This document shows positions 15,440-24,295 of a stretch of DNA of 64,000 nt, one piece after another (positions within the stretch are counted from its first letter, which is position 1; each line of letters starts with the position of its first letter). The notes beneath the pieces are model-generated. The model saw only the letters and a program-made list of their open reading frames with translations, ran no database searches and was not told where the DNA came from. The stretch is from contig CAJCHZ010000126.1 in the NCBI GenBank assembly GCA_903970165.1, positions 1 through 64,000 on the forward strand, read 5' to 3'. The stretch is from Betaproteobacteria bacterium. GTDB lineage: Bacteria; Acidobacteriota; Terriglobia; Acidiferrales; UBA7541. A program made the position numbers and the translations under genes.

Positions 15440-17380
15440 ATGGAGTTCCCGAGACATCTGTTCAGTTCCGGCGGATTTCAGCCGCACGGTTTCTGCTACC
15501 AGTGGAATACCGGACTTGTCTGGCTGAACGTGCTCTCGGACCTGCTAATTGCGCTGGCGTACTTCGGCATTCCCCTCATCCTGCTTCGATTCATCCGCAA
15601 GCGCAAGGACTTGCCATTCAGCTGGATATTCGGCCTCTTCGGCGTGTTCATCATTGCGTGCGGCGCAACCCACCTGATGGAAGTCTGGAATTTGTGGCAT
15701 GCGCAATATTGGCTTGCGGGAGCGATCAAAACGGTTACCGCGGCGGCTTCTGTGGGCACCGCGGCGTTGCTGGTTAAAGTCGTGCCGCAGGCACTGGAAA
15801 TCCCCAGCGCGCGCCAATGGAAGGAAGCGAATGAAGCGCTGAAAAAGGTAGTGCAGGAGCACGAGTCGGCGGAAGTAGAACTGCGTCTGCGCGAGGCAAG
15901 CTACCGCGAAATCGCGGAACTGCTAGACCTGACGCACAACGCAATTTTCGTGCGCAATCTGGAAAACGAAATTGTGCATTGGAATGAAGCCGCGGAGAAA
16001 TTGTACGGGTGGAAAGTCGAAGAAGTCCGCGGCAGGAAAACCCACGATGTGCTCGGCACCGTCTTCCCCAAACCTCGCGAGGAAATCGAAGCCACGCTTT
16101 TCAAAGACGGTTATTGGGAGGGAGAGCTGGTGCACCAGCTGCGCCGGGGCGGTTTCGCCATTGTTTCCAGCCGCTGGGCGCTGAGAACAGACGACCATGG
16201 CAAGCCTGCCGCAATTTTGGAGAGCAATCGGGATATTACACACCGGAAAAAAGCCGACGACGAGCTGCGCTTAAGCGAGGAGCGATTTCGCTTGCTGGTG
16301 TCCGGCGTTAGGGATTACGCCATCGTCACGCTCGATCCCGAGGGATACGTCACCAGTTGGAACACCGGCGCGGAGCGCATTAAAGGCTACAGCGCCGAAG
16401 AGGTCATGGGAAAGCATTTTTCGATGTTCTTCTCCGAAGAGGACATCAAACAAGACAAAGCTGGCACGGAGCTGAAAATCGCGATCCAGCAAGGCCGGTG
16501 CGAAGAAGAAGGCTGGCGAGTGCGCAAGGACGGCACGCACTTTTGGGCCAGCGTGGTGGTCACGGCTTTGCACAATGAAAAGGGGCGCCTCTATGGTTTC
16601 GGCAAGATTACCCGTGACATTACAGAACGGAAGCGGGCCGAAAGCGCCTTGGCGCGCAAACAAGAGGAACTTGCGGGCTCAATCGCAGAGCTCAACGCCA
16701 CGAATAAGGAGCTGGAAGCTTTCAGCTACTCCGTGTCGCATGACTTGCGCGCGCCTTTGCGCACGATCGATGGATTCAGCCTCGCGCTGCTGGAAGACTA
16801 TTCCGACAAACTCGATGCCGAGGGAAAAAAGCACCTGGACCGTGTCCGCGCTGCGACACAAAAAATGGGAGCGCTGATTGACGACCTCTTGAATCTTTCG
16901 CGGGTAACGCGCGCTAACATGCGTCTGGAGAAAGTGGACGTGAGCTCGGCGGCGGAAGAAGTCATCGAAGAACTTCAAAAGTCGCAGCCGGGGCGGCGAG
17001 TGGAATGCTCAATAGAAAAGGGTCTGGAGGCCATGGCTGACTCCCATCTTTTGCGCGTGGTCCTCGTCAATCTGCTGGGCAACGCTTGGAAATTTACATC
17101 CAAACGCGACTCTGCGCACATTGAGTTTGGAAAAACGCAGAACAACGGAAGCTCGGCCTTTTTTGTTCGCGACAACGGCGCCGGGTTTGACCCGGCCTAT
17201 GCCGACCGCCTCTTTGGCGCTTTCCAGCGCCTCCACGCCATGACCGAATTTCCCGGAACTGGCATCGGGCTGGCCACCGTGCAACGAATCATCAATCGCC
17301 ATGGCGGACAAATTTGGGCAGAAGGGCAGGCCGGGCAAGGTGCCACTTTTTATTTCACATTGCAGACGGTGAACCCTTAA
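15440..17380 (+). CDS. Histidine kinase with ethylene-receptor-like copper-binding membrane domain and two PAS domains
   Basis: Membrane sensor kinase of 646 residues. The N-terminus has three TM helices matching plant ETR1 and cyanobacterial homologues: D34 in LSDLLIALAYFGIP, Y41, I44, P45, I71, C74 and H78 in FIIACGATHLMEVW. From my memory of ETR1 these correspond to D25, Y32, I35, P36, I62, C65 and H69, with Cys and His ligating Cu(I). Then come a coiled linker, PAS domains (about 145-265 and 275-395), HisKA with H434 in YSVSHDLRAPL, and HATPase with DNGAGFDP and GTGIGLATV. The ATG at 15440 has GGAGGGG just upstream; an in-frame GTG at 15422 is possible. It heads a three-gene operon with two response-regulator proteins. 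Ethylene binding is inferred from residues only; copper or redox sensing is an alternative. Confidence 0.92.
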   Translation: MEFPRHLFSSGGFQPHGFCYQWNTGLVWLNVLSDLLIALAYFGIPLILLRFIRKRKDLPFSWIFGLFGVFIIACGATHLMEVWNLWHAQYWLAGAIKTVTAAASVGTAALLVKVVPQALEIPSARQWKEANEALKKVVQEHESAEVELRLREASYREIAELLDLTHNAIFVRNLENEIVHWNEAAEKLYGWKVEEVRGRKTHDVLGTVFPKPREEIEATLFKDGYWEGELVHQLRRGGFAIVSSRWALRTDDHGKPAAILESNRDITHRKKADDELRLSEERFRLLVSGVRDYAIVTLDPEGYVTSWNTGAERIKGYSAEEVMGKHFSMFFSEEDIKQDKAGTELKIAIQQGRCEEEGWRVRKDGTHFWASVVVTALHNEKGRLYGFGKITRDITERKRAESALARKQEELAGSIAELNATNKELEAFSYSVSHDLRAPLRTIDGFSLALLEDYSDKLDAEGKKHLDRVRAATQKMGALIDDLLNLSRVTRANMRLEKVDVSSAAEEVIEELQKSQPGRRVECSIEKGLEAMADSHLLRVVLVNLLGNAWKFTSKRDSAHIEFGKTQNNGSSAFFVRDNGAGFDPAYADRLFGAFQRLHAMTEFPGTGIGLATVQRIINRHGGQIWAEGQAGQGATFYFTLQTVNP

Positions 17381-17392
17381 AGGAGCGGTGTC

Positions 17393-17839
17393 GTGAAAGA
17401 AAAAATCATCTTGCTGGTCGAGGACAATCCCGATGACGAAGCACTTATGGTCCGGGCGTTGAAAAACAACAACATCCTGAATCAGATTGCCGTGGCCCGC
17501 GACGGCGTGGAAGCCATCGAGTACCTTTTTGCAGAAGGCGCTTATGCAGGCCGGGACACCAGCGTCGTGCCTGAGGTGATTCTTCTCGATTTGAAACTCC
17601 CCAAATTGGACGGGCTCGGCGTCCTTCGGCGTCTGCGCGCCGATCCTCGGACGAAGCTTCTCCCGGTAGTGCTTTTGACCTCCTCGAACGAAGAAGAAGA
17701 CCGGCTGAACGGGTATGGGCTGGGGGCTAACAGCTATGTCCGCAAGCCGGTGGACTTCGATCAATTCCGCGAGGCCATTCGCCAGCTTAGCCTGTACTGG
17801 CTGGTATGGAATGAAACGCCACCAGCCCGGAGGATTTAA
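17393..17839 (+). CDS. Rcp1-type single-domain response regulator
   Basis: 148-residue receiver domain without an output domain. It has the acidic pair in VEDNPDDEALM, phospho-acceptor D66 in ILLDLKLPKLDG, the Thr/Ser switch VLLTSSNEEEDR and the lysine in YVRKPVDFDQF. The sequence style (NPDDE, long beta4-alpha4, C-terminal WLVWNE) is that of Rcp1-like regulators that partner phytochrome and PAS kinases. It starts with GTG 12 bases after the kinase, with GGAG upstream, and abuts the following hybrid kinase. It is probably the direct phosphate acceptor of the ethylene-receptor-like kinase and may pass phosphate on. Confidence 0.93.
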   Translation: MKEKIILLVEDNPDDEALMVRALKNNNILNQIAVARDGVEAIEYLFAEGAYAGRDTSVVPEVILLDLKLPKLDGLGVLRRLRADPRTKLLPVVLLTSSNEEEDRLNGYGLGANSYVRKPVDFDQFREAIRQLSLYWLVWNETPPARRI

Positions 17840-19402
17840 ATGAGCGTCCCGCTCCATCTGCTTCTAGCGGAGGATTCCGCGGAGGACGGCGATCTGATCG
17901 TCCGCGAACTCCGCCGTGGCGGCTATGATGTGGAGTTCGAACGCGTGGAAACCGCCGAGCAGCTCGTGAAGGCATTCGAAGCAAAGCAATGGGACCTCAT
18001 CATTTCTGATTTTTCCATGCCGCATTTTTCCGGAGTCGACGCCCTGGCGCTCGTGCGCAAGAAACACCCCGACTTGCCGTTCATTTTCGTTTCCGGAACC
18101 ATGGGGGAAGAGACGGCCGTCGCCGCCATGAGGAACGGCGCCCAGGACTATCTGATGAAGGGCAGTCTAAGACGGCTGGTGCCCGCCGTTCAGCGCGAGT
18201 TACGTGACGCGGAGGAGCGCACCTCTCGCAAACGCCTCGAGCAACATGTGCAGCAGCTTCAAAAGTTTGAAGCCATCGGTCGGCTGGCCGGCGGCATAGC
18301 GCATGATTTTAACAACATGATCGGCGCGATCATGGGCTGGGCTGAGATGGGCTTCGACGAAGCACCTGCCGGAAGCCGTCTACAAGAACGTTTTCGAAAG
18401 GTTCGCGAGCAATCCCAGCGCGCCGCGAAACTTACTGGCCAGTTGCTCGCCTTTGGCCGGCGACAGATTCTGCAAGCGCGCAAAATCAACCTGAATATTT
18501 TGGTGCAGGAGGAAATGAGCTTTCTGGAGAAAGTGATCGGCGCCGATGTCGAAATACGAGTGCATGCGGCCGAGCATCTCCGCGTCACCGAAGCTGATCC
18601 CACGCAAATCGGCCAGGTGCTCATGAATCTTTGCCTGAATGCGCGCGACGCCATGCCGCAAGGTGGACAGCTGATCATCGAAACGCAAAATGTCGAAATC
18701 GACCAGGAGTATTGCCGCACCCACATTTATGGCCGGCCCGGAAGCTACGTTTTGCTATCGGTTTCCGATAACGGCACCGGCATGGACGCCGCTACTCTCG
18801 AGCGCATTTTCGAACCTTTCTTTACGACCAAAGAGATGGGTCGCGGAACCGGTCTCGGCCTCGCCACCGTCTACGGGATCGTAAAGCAGCACGGCGGCTT
18901 CGTCTACGTGTACAGCGAACCCGGAAAGGGCACGTGCTTCCGCATTTATCTAAAAGCCGATGCCGGCGTTCACGAACCGCGCGAAGCCCCACCCCAGAAA
19001 AAGCCCGCGGGAGGCCATGAAACCATTCTAGTGGTGGACGACCACGACGGGCTCCGCGATTCCGCCAGGGAAATGCTCGAGGCGCTCGGCTACCGCACAG
19101 TTTTAGCCGCTGATGGTTCGGAAGCTGTCGAACTCTTTGAAGCCAAGGCCGATCTCATCGATCTAGTGCTTATGGATGTCGTGATGCCCAAGGTTAGCGG
19201 TCCCGACGCGTATGCGAAAATGGCCGCCAGGCGGCCCGATGCCAAAGTCATCTTCACTACGGGCTACACTTCCGAAGCGGCGTCCCTCATCTCTCTGATG
19301 GAAAAAGGCATGGAAGTCCTTCAGAAGCCCTATAACTTCGCAAGCCTCAGCCAGGTTGTTCGCAATACGCTGGACCGCAAACCACAAAACGTAAGCAATT
19401 GA
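17840..19402 (+). CDS. Hybrid sensor protein REC-HisKA-HATPase-REC
   Basis: Cytoplasmic hybrid kinase of 520 residues. The first receiver (about 1-125) has LAEDSAEDGDL and the acceptor Asp in LIISDFSMPHFSG. HisKA follows with the phospho-His in GGIAHDFNNMIGAIMGW. HATPase has LMNLCLNARDAMPQGG, DNGTGMD and GTGLGLATVYG, and a second receiver (about 390-515) has VVDDHDG and acceptor LVLMDVVMPKVSG. There is no membrane segment or sensory domain, so its input is probably phosphate from its neighbours. It starts directly after the stop of the response regulator, with GGAGG inside that gene's end, so the two are coupled. No DNA-binding output is encoded in the operon. Confidence 0.92.
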   Translation: MSVPLHLLLAEDSAEDGDLIVRELRRGGYDVEFERVETAEQLVKAFEAKQWDLIISDFSMPHFSGVDALALVRKKHPDLPFIFVSGTMGEETAVAAMRNGAQDYLMKGSLRRLVPAVQRELRDAEERTSRKRLEQHVQQLQKFEAIGRLAGGIAHDFNNMIGAIMGWAEMGFDEAPAGSRLQERFRKVREQSQRAAKLTGQLLAFGRRQILQARKINLNILVQEEMSFLEKVIGADVEIRVHAAEHLRVTEADPTQIGQVLMNLCLNARDAMPQGGQLIIETQNVEIDQEYCRTHIYGRPGSYVLLSVSDNGTGMDAATLERIFEPFFTTKEMGRGTGLGLATVYGIVKQHGGFVYVYSEPGKGTCFRIYLKADAGVHEPREAPPQKKPAGGHETILVVDDHDGLRDSAREMLEALGYRTVLAADGSEAVELFEAKADLIDLVLMDVVMPKVSGPDAYAKMAARRPDAKVIFTTGYTSEAASLISLMEKGMEVLQKPYNFASLSQVVRNTLDRKPQNVSN

Positions 19403-19465
19403 ATCGAGCTGGAGTTGGCTTCGTTTTCATAAACATCTTGGAATGAGTAAAAAGAGGTAAGAGCT

Positions 19466-19552
19466 TGGTGCGGCCAAGTGGAGTCGAACCACCACGGTAT
19501 TTCTACCACAGGCTTCTGAGACCTGCGCGTCTGCCAGTTCCGCCATGACCGC
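19466..19552 (-). tRNA. tRNA-Leu (anticodon CAG)
   Basis: An 87-base class II tRNA on the minus strand. The acceptor GCGGTCA pairs with TGGCCGC, followed by discriminator A and an encoded CCA. The anticodon arm has loop CTCAGAA (anticodon CAG, reading CUG), and a long variable arm and T-arm GTGGTTCGACTCCAC follow. The class II structure fits leucine. Confidence 0.95.
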
Positions 19553-19676
19553 ACTGCCAAAGCGATTCTACCATGCGCTGACAGCGGTGCGGAAGCCTGG
19601 CAAAGAGAATCAACAGGAAGCGAATCGGGCAAAGCGAAATCCGCGGCGCGCCTTCTGCGGGCACAGTCCACCCAAT

Positions 19677-20459
19677 CTAACGATGACGCAGACGGAGAGA
19701 CTCCCAGCTTCCGTCCGCTGTCCAACCTCCATCAACGGCAAGGGCTTGTCCGTTCACAAACGCGCTCTGGCTCGAGTCAGCCAAAAATGCAATCGCTTTG
19801 GCAATATCCTCAGTCGAAGCAAATCGTCCCATAGGAACGCGCCCGGTAATGTCCGCATCCGTGTAACCGCCTCCGGCTTGGTCAGCTGCATCCATTTCCG
19901 TCTTAACCCAGCCCGGGCAAACGGCGTTTACACGCACTCCGCGGCCGCCCCATTCCGCGGCCAACGTTCGCGTTAATCCAACGAGTCCATGCTTGGACGA
20001 GTTGTAGGCAGCGCGATCCGCGATGCCCACCAACCCAGCGACAGAGGCAACGTTGACGATGCTCCCGGAACCTTGCGCCAGCATCATGGTGCCGAACGCT
20101 TTCGCCAGAAGGAATGGCGCGAGGAGATTAATCTCCAGCACTCGGCGGAATTCCGCGGCGGTCACATTCTCCGCCGGAGCGATGAAGCTTATCCCGGCAT
20201 TGTTCACCAGCACATCGGCGCGCCCCCAGCGCTCCTTCACGGCCCTGGCAAATCGCGTCACCACGTCTTCGTCGGAGATGTCTCCGGCAAATTCCAGAAC
20301 TTCCGCGCCATGTTCCTGCACGGCTCGCCGTGTGTCATGGGCTTGCCGGAGGTCGCTGAGCGCCAATGCGAACCCCCGTTCCGCCAGCAGCTCGGCCGTG
20401 CGCCGGCCAATGCCTTGCGCCGCCCCCGTCACGATGGCAACTCTAGACGGATCAGTCAT
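19677..20459 (-). CDS. SDR-family NAD(P)-dependent oxidoreductase
   Basis: Short-chain dehydrogenase of 260 residues. It has the Rossmann glycine motif TGAAQGIGRR (about 11-20), NNAG (about 85-88), the catalytic Ser region IVNVASVAG and the catalytic YNSSK pair. PGWVKTEMD and the C-terminal FVNGQALAVDGGW are typical of 3-oxoacyl-ACP reductase/FabG-like members, but the specific substrate cannot be assigned. The ATG at 20459 has GGGAGG at 6 bases. It stands alone between the tRNA-Leu and a divergent small membrane protein. Confidence 0.92.
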   Translation of the reverse strand: MTDPSRVAIVTGAAQGIGRRTAELLAERGFALALSDLRQAHDTRRAVQEHGAEVLEFAGDISDEDVVTRFARAVKERWGRADVLVNNAGISFIAPAENVTAAEFRRVLEINLLAPFLLAKAFGTMMLAQGSGSIVNVASVAGLVGIADRAAYNSSKHGLVGLTRTLAAEWGGRGVRVNAVCPGWVKTEMDAADQAGGGYTDADITGRVPMGRFASTEDIAKAIAFLADSSQSAFVNGQALAVDGGWTADGSWESLRLRHR

Positions 20460-20533
20460 TTGGCCTCCCTCAGCAGAATAATATTCTCCAAACGATGCTT
20501 ACGTCTGCCATCGTTTCCATCTATAGCATGCAG

Positions 20534-20561
20534 TTGAATTTCAAATACTTGGTGCTATACT
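20534..20561 (+). promoter_or_regulatory. Sigma-70-type promoter for the small membrane protein
   Basis: TTGAAT (20534-20539) and TATACT (20556-20561) are separated by 16 bases, about 80 bases upstream of the start at 20640. It is among the clearest consensus-like promoters in the window. Confidence 0.55.
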
Positions 20562-20639
20562 CGGCTCTAGAACGCGGTCTTACCCCTTCCTTACCCGCGC
20601 AAAGTGGGCCACCGCGTCCGGTTCCAGCGGGAGGTAGCC

Positions 20640-20927
20640 ATGGAAGAAACCAAACTAGCAGGTCCTATCCTTTATGTTCTGATTGCCTGGGGAGCTGTCA
20701 CCGCCGTCTTCATGCTGCTTTTGATCCGGCGAGCCCTCCTTGCAAGCCATGAGGACGATCAAATCTTTATAGGCTCTGCGGATGGGCAGATGGCTCGTGA
20801 GCAACGGGAAATTGTCTCGAAGATCCAGATGCTCTCGCGGCCCCTCTTGACCAGCGGCATAGCTTCCGGAGCGCTGCTGCTCTTGCTCGCTGGCCTGTGG
20901 CTGTACAACGGACTTAAGAATCTCTAG
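20640..20927 (+). CDS. Small membrane protein, two TM helices, unknown function
   Basis: 95 residues. TM1 is AGPILYVLIAWGAVTAVFML (about 6-26) and TM2 is GIASGALLLLLAGLWLYNGL near the C-terminus. Between them is a charged loop (about 30-65, with SHEDDQIFIGSADGQMAREQ). The ATG at 20640 has GGGAGG 5 bases upstream, and a good promoter lies 80 bases before it. I do not recognise the family. It is monocistronic. Confidence 0.75.
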   Translation: MEETKLAGPILYVLIAWGAVTAVFMLLLIRRALLASHEDDQIFIGSADGQMAREQREIVSKIQMLSRPLLTSGIASGALLLLLAGLWLYNGLKNL

Positions 20928-20962
20928 TCCGCTAAGGGAAGCCGGCGCCTAGGCCACACCTT

Positions 20963-21577
20963 CTACCGCGCGGCGGGAGTGTGCGGCTGCTGCGGTTGCG
21001 TGATTTGTGGCGTGTTGGCTGGCGGTGTGGGTGGCGTCGTTGGCACAGCGGAAGTGTGGTTGAGCACAATCAGCCACTGATTGTTCCTTTTTTCAAAAAT
21101 GAGCGTCGTTTGCCCTCGGGCCACCACAGGCTGCCCGTCCACCACCGCTGAAAAATCCCACTGGTAGCAGGCCCACGCGACATTTCCGCTCAGCTTGATG
21201 TAGGTGTTGGACCGGTCCATGCGGACCTGCTGCATACGGGCGCGCTGCTGCTGATAGACTGCGAGGTAGCTCGGCCATCCGAAGACGGGCGGCGCCCAGA
21301 TTCCGTTGACCACGGAAACATCTTCGGCGTAATCCTTGTGCAGCCGTTCCGTGTCGCCGAGCTGCCATGCTCCCAGCATTTCGGAAATATTGTAGTCAAT
21401 CTGCTGCTCATCGCTCATGGGCAGTGAGGAGCTGTCCCCGGGTGTTGTGTCGTTTTTCTTTTTTTTCTGCGCCGCGGCCGGTGAACTGCAGGCCAGCAGA
21501 AGCGCTGCCCCCATCAAAAGCGAAACCGAAGCGCGGCGAAAGCTTCCACCAAAACAAGCGGGAAAATAATTCTTCAT
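20963..21577 (-). CDS. Exported SnoaL/DUF4440-like (NTF2 fold) protein
   Basis: 204 residues with a signal peptide (about 1-36, VSLLMGAALLLACSSPAAAQ). The core (about 60-175) looks like an NTF2/DUF4440 cone: INYNISEMLGAWQLGDTERL, YAEDVSVVNGIWAPPVFGW, AWACYQWDFSAVVDGQPVVA and TLIFEKRNNQWLIVLNHTS. The C-terminal 25 residues are Pro/Thr/Gln-rich. The motif LLLACSS could also be a weak lipobox. The role is unknown; members of this fold include enzymes and non-enzymatic binding proteins. Confidence 0.78.
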   Translation of the reverse strand: MKNYFPACFGGSFRRASVSLLMGAALLLACSSPAAAQKKKKNDTTPGDSSSLPMSDEQQIDYNISEMLGAWQLGDTERLHKDYAEDVSVVNGIWAPPVFGWPSYLAVYQQQRARMQQVRMDRSNTYIKLSGNVAWACYQWDFSAVVDGQPVVARGQTTLIFEKRNNQWLIVLNHTSAVPTTPPTPPANTPQITQPQQPHTPAAR

Positions 21578-21724
21578 GCTTTTTCAACCCCCGGTGGATG
21601 AGGATAGCACGCCGTTTTGCGCAGCGAAGCGCTGTGTCCAGTTGATTTACCCGGATTGTTCCTGATTTTCTCGGAAAGAACGCGCGCACGAGCAAGCGTC
21701 GAGGCAGGTTCAAGTCCCATGGCC

Positions 21725-24295
21725 TCAGCGCCCGGCGCTGATCAGGTTCACAAATAACCGGTAAGCGCCGGAAACGCCTTCGGGAATTTGCCGGAAGAAT
21801 GCGATCCCCGTGTAGATGTAGATTCCTTTGCCGTAGTGCGTGTACACGATGGCGCCGTTGAGATCCGGCTCGCCAGGATCGTTCATCGCAAGAATCGCGG
21901 TGTATCTCGGATCAAATTCCGTCCAGTAATAGAGGCCGCGTTCTTGCACCCAGCCTTTGAAATCCTCCTGGGTGATTTTGTTTGGACGGTTCAGGAGCGG
22001 GTCGTCGGGCTTTAGAAATTTCACCGGAGAATTCTCGTCGGTGATGCGTGGGAGCCCGCCCGCTGGTCCATTCAAAATTTTCGCCGGGTAGGGAGCGAAT
22101 TGCTCCTTGTTCCAGGCGAAATCCCGGTTGTATTGCACAACCAAAGTGCCGCCTTTCGAGACGTAATCCAAAAGACGCTGATTGGCCCCTGGAAGCTCGG
22201 GGCGCAACTCATACGCACGCACTCCCACCACGATCGCGCTAAATTTCGAAAGGTCGCCGAACGCCAGCGCCTGCGCATCCAACGTTTCCACCTGGATCCC
22301 CAGCGTGCGCAGCGCCTCTGGAACCGGTTCGCCTTCCGCGGTGATGTACCCGACGCGCAAATCAGCCGGCACCTTCAGATCGAAGGCATGCACCACGCAT
22401 TGCGACGGCTCGCTCCAGAATTGCGTCGGCAGCGAAGACAGCGGCTCGATCGAAGTTGAAAATTTCTCGTCGCCGCGTTTTGCGAACGCCACAATATTGT
22501 ACTTGCCGGGCGCAAGGCCGTTCGGAGCGGTAACCGTAAATCTCGCGTAACGGTCGCCGGCGCCATCGAACGACATTTCTTCCGGCTCTTTCGCAGAGAA
22601 GCCCTTCGGCAAATCGAGGCCCACGGAAACTTTCCCCGCCTGCGTCGCATAGGAATGCACGCGCAGCAAAACATCAAAAGGTTTTGAATGTTCGCCGAGA
22701 ACAGCGATTGTTTGCTTGGGATCGACGGCAAGCGTATAGGCGGGCACAATGCGCAGCGGTACGCGATCGAGCCGCGTCGAGTTCGCGAAGATGTGCGTTA
22801 CCGGAACCTCGGCCTTGAATTTGTAACCATGGATGGTTACTTCTTGTTGCGCGTAAAGAAGGGGTGGCGGTTCCGGCAGAAGTTTTTCCCACGCCGTCAG
22901 TGCACGCCCGGGTTGGCTCGCCGTGACAGTGAATTGATATCCTTTCTCAGCGTCGCCCTCGCGTTTACTCTCCTTGAATCCATTCGTCAAGCGCAAGCCA
23001 AAAGAACCGAGCTCGCAACCATCTTCTTTCCGGCAGTGCGCTTCCGCGTGCACACTAAACGGTGCACCGGCAACAATCTCGCTGCGGTCTGCCTCCGCTC
23101 TGATTTCGAGTCCCGCAACTAAAGTAAGCGCTCGCTCCAGACGCGCTGCGGTCTCCCGAAAATCGAATATCTGATCGGGGCTATAGCCGAGATTGCTGGC
23201 GGAAAATTCGGGGGGCGCGATGGATTGGATGCGGGTTGCGGCCTCCGCGAGTTGCCGCATGGCGGCTTTCCAGTCCAAACCAAGGGCGGACTTTCGCGCA
23301 GCGGCAACCTCTTCGTCGGCTTTGGCCGCCCCCACGACTTTGCAGCCGGGAGCCGCTTTGTCGCTTCCACATATGCGTTGAGCGACGGAGTTGGCCCAGT
23401 CCGTGAGGTTTACGGCGAGCGTCGCCGAATCAAACTTGCTGCCATTTTCCGAAATCAGCACCATTGGCCGGCGCAAAAAGGGAGAGCCGACAAAATTTGT
23501 GATGCCTTGCGAGCGATGACTGGCAAACGCATCCAGCCCGATTTCCCGCCACGTTTTGCCCCACAGCGGTGAAATCTCATCCACGGGCAGCGTCGCCCCA
23601 TTCGCGCCCGCGCTTGCTCCGCCGCGTTCCGTGTCCAACACCTGGACCGGATTTGCCGAGCCTCCCCAGACTCGAAGTCCTTCGCGAATTTGCTCGGGAA
23701 ATTTATCCGGATCGGCCGCCATTTCCACCGCGCGCGGCGTCCACAATCCCGACGTCTGGTGATGTCCATGCCCGCCATGCACGCCGCCCCATCCGTTCAC
23801 CACAATATTCGGCCGGAATGTGCGAATCACCCGCACCATTTCTCCAAGCACCGCGTCACCCCAGATTTTCTGGGTTTCTTCGGTCGTCTTCGAAAAGCCA
23901 AAGTCCGGCGCGCTTCCGAAGAAAAGTTTTATGCCGTAGCCTCGCGTGGCCGCGAGCAATTCCTGCGTCCGGATCAGTCCCAGTTGAGGCGCTTGCTCCG
24001 GCCCGAGGTCATTTTGTCCGCCTTCCCCGCGGGTCAGCGTCAACAAAGCAACATCGGCGTGCAAGCCCCGCGCGAGATAGGTAAGCAGCGCGGCGGACTC
24101 ATCATCCGGATGCGCGGTGATATACAAAATGCGCGTTGTCATACGAGCGCTGTCGATCGCTTCGATCGTTTCTGGAAGGCCGGGGCCCGTTCCAGGAGCT
24201 GGTGGAAATTGCGCCCCTGTCGGTTGCGCGGTGAAGGTCGCGAGCAAAACGCCAAGCCAAATCGTTTTCCATGCACTGATCGCCAAACGATTCAC
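21725..24295 (-). CDS. Exported PIG-L-family deacetylase with large C-terminal region
   Basis: Zinc-dependent N-deacetylase-like protein of 856 residues. The start is GTG at 24295, whose bases overlap the TGA of the permease gene (GTGA), with GGAGG 6 bases before it; the frame is open upstream, but that would overlap the permease by 180 bases. A signal peptide (about 1-28) is followed by the PIG-L domain: AHPDDE at 61-66 and the histidine cluster HGGHGHHQTSG later. The C-terminal half has beta-sandwich regions and a glutamine-amidotransferase-like fold near the end (VGVRAYELRPELPGANQRLL, YVSKGGTLVVQYN). The substrate is unknown; N-acetylglucosamine-type sugars are usual for the family. Confidence 0.88.
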   Translation of the reverse strand: MNRLAISAWKTIWLGVLLATFTAQPTGAQFPPAPGTGPGLPETIEAIDSARMTTRILYITAHPDDESAALLTYLARGLHADVALLTLTRGEGGQNDLGPEQAPQLGLIRTQELLAATRGYGIKLFFGSAPDFGFSKTTEETQKIWGDAVLGEMVRVIRTFRPNIVVNGWGGVHGGHGHHQTSGLWTPRAVEMAADPDKFPEQIREGLRVWGGSANPVQVLDTERGGASAGANGATLPVDEISPLWGKTWREIGLDAFASHRSQGITNFVGSPFLRRPMVLISENGSKFDSATLAVNLTDWANSVAQRICGSDKAAPGCKVVGAAKADEEVAAARKSALGLDWKAAMRQLAEAATRIQSIAPPEFSASNLGYSPDQIFDFRETAARLERALTLVAGLEIRAEADRSEIVAGAPFSVHAEAHCRKEDGCELGSFGLRLTNGFKESKREGDAEKGYQFTVTASQPGRALTAWEKLLPEPPPLLYAQQEVTIHGYKFKAEVPVTHIFANSTRLDRVPLRIVPAYTLAVDPKQTIAVLGEHSKPFDVLLRVHSYATQAGKVSVGLDLPKGFSAKEPEEMSFDGAGDRYARFTVTAPNGLAPGKYNIVAFAKRGDEKFSTSIEPLSSLPTQFWSEPSQCVVHAFDLKVPADLRVGYITAEGEPVPEALRTLGIQVETLDAQALAFGDLSKFSAIVVGVRAYELRPELPGANQRLLDYVSKGGTLVVQYNRDFAWNKEQFAPYPAKILNGPAGGLPRITDENSPVKFLKPDDPLLNRPNKITQEDFKGWVQERGLYYWTEFDPRYTAILAMNDPGEPDLNGAIVYTHYGKGIYIYTGIAFFRQIPEGVSGAYRLFVNLISAGR

